The translations under genes were made by a program, and so were the position numbers. Below the pieces are notes generated by a model. That model was given only the letters and a program-made list of their open reading frames with translations, was not told the DNA's origin and made no database searches. Below are positions 6,366 through 7,446 of a stretch of DNA of 7,446 nucleotides, in pieces; positions within the stretch are counted from its first letter, which is position 1; each line of letters starts with the position of its first letter. Source of the stretch: Gammaproteobacteria bacterium (lineage in GTDB: Bacteria > Pseudomonadota > Gammaproteobacteria > UWMA-0217); the NCBI GenBank assembly GCA_011330835.1, contig DRPO01000065.1, positions 1 to 7,446 on the forward strand, given 5' to 3'.

Positions 6366-6967
6366 GGGCTGAAAATCTCCTTGAAGACGGGGTGTCGGCG
6401 GATCAACTCCAGCGCTTCCCTCAGCAGGCTCTTGCCGGGTTCGGTGACGTGCCAGGTCGATGCGCCGGAAGGGTGGGGCAAGGGGATGAGGTCGATCTCC
6501 CGGTTGTCGCGGGCGATGCGATGGGTTTCGCCGATGACCTCCCGCAACGTCTTGAAATCAAGAAAGCGGGAAATGGCGAGCTTGCCGACGGGGATGATCA
6601 GGGCCGGTTTCAGCAGGTCGATTTCGGCATCGAGCCAGCGCGCGCAGCGCCGGATTTCTTCAGGCCCGGGCGGACGGTCGCCGCCGCGGGGCTTCTTGCC
6701 GGGAAAACAGCGACACACGGCGCTCATATAGACCCGGCGGCGAAAGTCGTCCTCCTCGGCGCCAATGCCAGAAAACCACCGGAACAGCGTTTTCCCCGCC
6801 GTCCAGGCGAACGGTTTGCCGGTGAGAATCTCCCGGTCTCCCGGCGCCTGCCCGATCAGCATCATCGGCGACCGAACAGCTTCGCCGTGTACCGGTGGAC
6901 CTAGCATGTCCGGGCAGGCGTGGCACCGAATGAGCTGTTGTTGCAGATTTTTCAGAGCGTTGGTCAT
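6362..6967 (-). CDS. Uracil-DNA glycosylase superfamily protein (family 4/5-like, probable Fe-S)
   Basis: A 201-residue protein of the uracil-DNA glycosylase superfamily, which excises uracil from DNA as the first step of base-excision repair. Visible motifs are C-x2-C at C15/C18; motif 1 GQAPGDRE (39-46, where family 4 has GEAPG); GKPFAWTAGKTL (50-61, matching GxPFxGxAGxxL); and motif 2 HPSG (165-168), the uracil-binding histidine loop. Further cysteines at 85, 87 and 108 fit the remaining ligands of a [4Fe-4S] cluster, though the 85-to-108 spacing is longer than usual because of a Gly/Pro/Arg-rich insertion (GKKPRGGDRPPG). The start is ATG 6967. A longer reading to 7129 adds a Pro/Arg/Ser-rich stretch that begins at a repeat hairpin and does not look coding. 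Activity on uracil is inferred from the family; Q40 instead of Glu is a variation that could affect water activation. Confidence 0.85.
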   Translation of the reverse strand: MTNALKNLQQQLIRCHACPDMLGPPVHGEAVRSPMMLIGQAPGDREILTGKPFAWTAGKTLFRWFSGIGAEEDDFRRRVYMSAVCRCFPGKKPRGGDRPPGPEEIRRCARWLDAEIDLLKPALIIPVGKLAISRFLDFKTLREVIGETHRIARDNREIDLIPLPHPSGASTWHVTEPGKSLLREALELIRRHPVFKEIFSP

Positions 6968-7110
6968 TTTGGACGCAGGGTTCGGCGGCGGGTTGATGAT
7001 ACGACAGGTTGGCGGGCTGTTGGAGCGTTGCGCTGTTTTGTTGCTTGTCGCGATGGCGCGCTCGTCGGCGGCTCGTCGCCTCGGGGTGTGTCGAGGCGTT
7101 TTCTGGGAGC
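6968..7110. other. Non-coding leader upstream of the glycosylase-like gene
   Basis: No gene with credible composition was found on either strand. On the minus strand a possible -10-like TATCAT lies about 30-35 bases before the glycosylase-like start codon, but no matching -35 was seen, so no promoter is claimed. Confidence 0.4.
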
Positions 7111-7127
7111 GCCGGCATCTTGCCGGC
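7111..7127. repeat. REP-like GCCGGCA hairpin
   Basis: GCCGGCA (7111-7117) and TGCCGGC (7121-7127) form a perfect 7-bp stem with a 3-base TCT loop, preceded by GGGAGC. Short GC-rich hairpins of this form with a GGGAGC flank are a common dispersed intergenic repeat type in GC-rich bacteria. There is no U-tract on either side, so it is not a typical intrinsic terminator. Confidence 0.5.
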
Positions 7128-7241
7128 AAAGGCGTTGAGTATTGCTGTTGAGGTTGTCGTTTCCCGGTAAGCGGGTGTGGTGGCGGGTTTCGCGCCCAGA
7201 TGCCTCGTACTTCTTTTCTGGCTTATGGCGCTCGGGCGCGA

Positions 7242-7275
7242 GTGACTTTTCTTTGCTCGCCCAAAGAAAAGTCAC
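7242..7275. repeat. Perfect 14-bp inverted repeat (hairpin, 6-base loop)
   Basis: GTGACTTTTCTTTG (7242-7255) and CAAAGAAAAGTCAC (7262-7275) are exact reverse complements around CTCGCC. The stem contains the poly-pyrimidine/poly-purine tracts, but no T-run follows it, so an intrinsic terminator role is doubtful. It directly abuts the large palindrome that begins at 7280 and may be part of a composite repeat. Confidence 0.8.
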
Positions 7276-7279
7276 CTAG

Positions 7280-7442
7280 ATACCCGCCACAGACGAAAAT
7301 CTCACATTCACTGCACGCGTCCTTGCGCGTCTGGCGGTGTTGAAAAGGCTTGTCATATGAGTGATATGACGGCGCCTTTTCGCCTAGCCAGACGCGCAAG
7401 GCCACGCACATTGAATGCAAGATTTTCATCTGCGGCGGGTAT
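7280..7442. repeat. 163-base imperfect palindromic element B
   Basis: Reverse-complement symmetry extends about 81 bases on each side of the central base 7361. The core is GTCATAT-GAGTG-ATATGAC (7352-7370). Strong arm blocks are CCTTGCGCGTCTGGC (7321-7335) with GCCAGACGCGCAAGG (7387-7401), GAAAAGGC (7342-7349) with GCCTTTTC (7374-7381), and TACCCGCC (7281-7288) with GGCGGGTA (7434-7441). At least 59 of 80 positions pair even without gaps. No gene of credible composition lies inside. The size and architecture suggest a MITE-like repeat or a long structured RNA hairpin. The window ends 4 bases later, so its right flank cannot be judged. Confidence 0.8.
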
Positions 7443-7446
7443 GGAA

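Noticed and set aside
6968..7129. N-terminal extension of the glycosylase-like protein
   Set aside because: Pro/Arg/Ser-rich sequence starting at a repeat hairpin; the family normally begins shortly before the first cysteine pair.
7223..7429. Minus-strand open frame (68 residues) over the right end
   Set aside because: Lies almost wholly within two inverted repeats, so the open frame is a by-product of palindromic sequence.
5435..7442. CRISPR array
   Set aside because: The repeats are inverted pairs and not regularly spaced direct repeats; no unit recurs with spacers.

Overview
The window is GC-rich and densely coded, and most of its coding is on the minus strand. Gene content, codon bias towards G/C third positions and the large palindromic repeats suggest a Gammaproteobacterium, perhaps a Chromatiales- or Competibacter-like lineage. 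That placement is inferred from general resemblance and is not proven by any marker gene here.

Positions 1-5380 (minus strand) hold a compact three-gene operon, read from right to left. First is a GAF domain joined through one membrane anchor to a HlyD-type periplasmic adaptor (5380-3605). Second, overlapping it by 4 bases (ATGA), is a fusion of a PqqD-like N-terminal domain, an M50 site-2-protease-like membrane metallopeptidase and a second HlyD-type adaptor arm (3608-1467). Third, 13 bases further on, is a divergent SecA-type ATPase (1453 to beyond position 1, C-terminus missing). No ABC transporter ATPase is visible. The arrangement reads as a dedicated export or envelope machine in which a SecA-like motor sits with two adaptor proteins. 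This is the most interesting part of the window.

Positions 5381-5744 are non-coding. They hold a 163-base palindromic, MITE-like repeat with near-perfect 33-base ends, followed by the probable promoter of a small plus-strand toxin-antitoxin remnant. The antitoxin (5745-5960, ribbon-helix-helix type) is intact. The toxin expected at its ATGA junction is reduced to a short, frameshifted, internally deleted relic (5957-6096).

Positions 6069-6967 (minus strand) hold a uracil-DNA glycosylase-like protein with four or more candidate iron-sulfur cysteines, translationally coupled to a small three-helix membrane protein of unknown function.

Positions 6968-7446 contain no convincing gene. They hold three stacked inverted repeats: a REP-like hairpin, a perfect 14-bp hairpin and a second large (163-base) imperfect palindrome.
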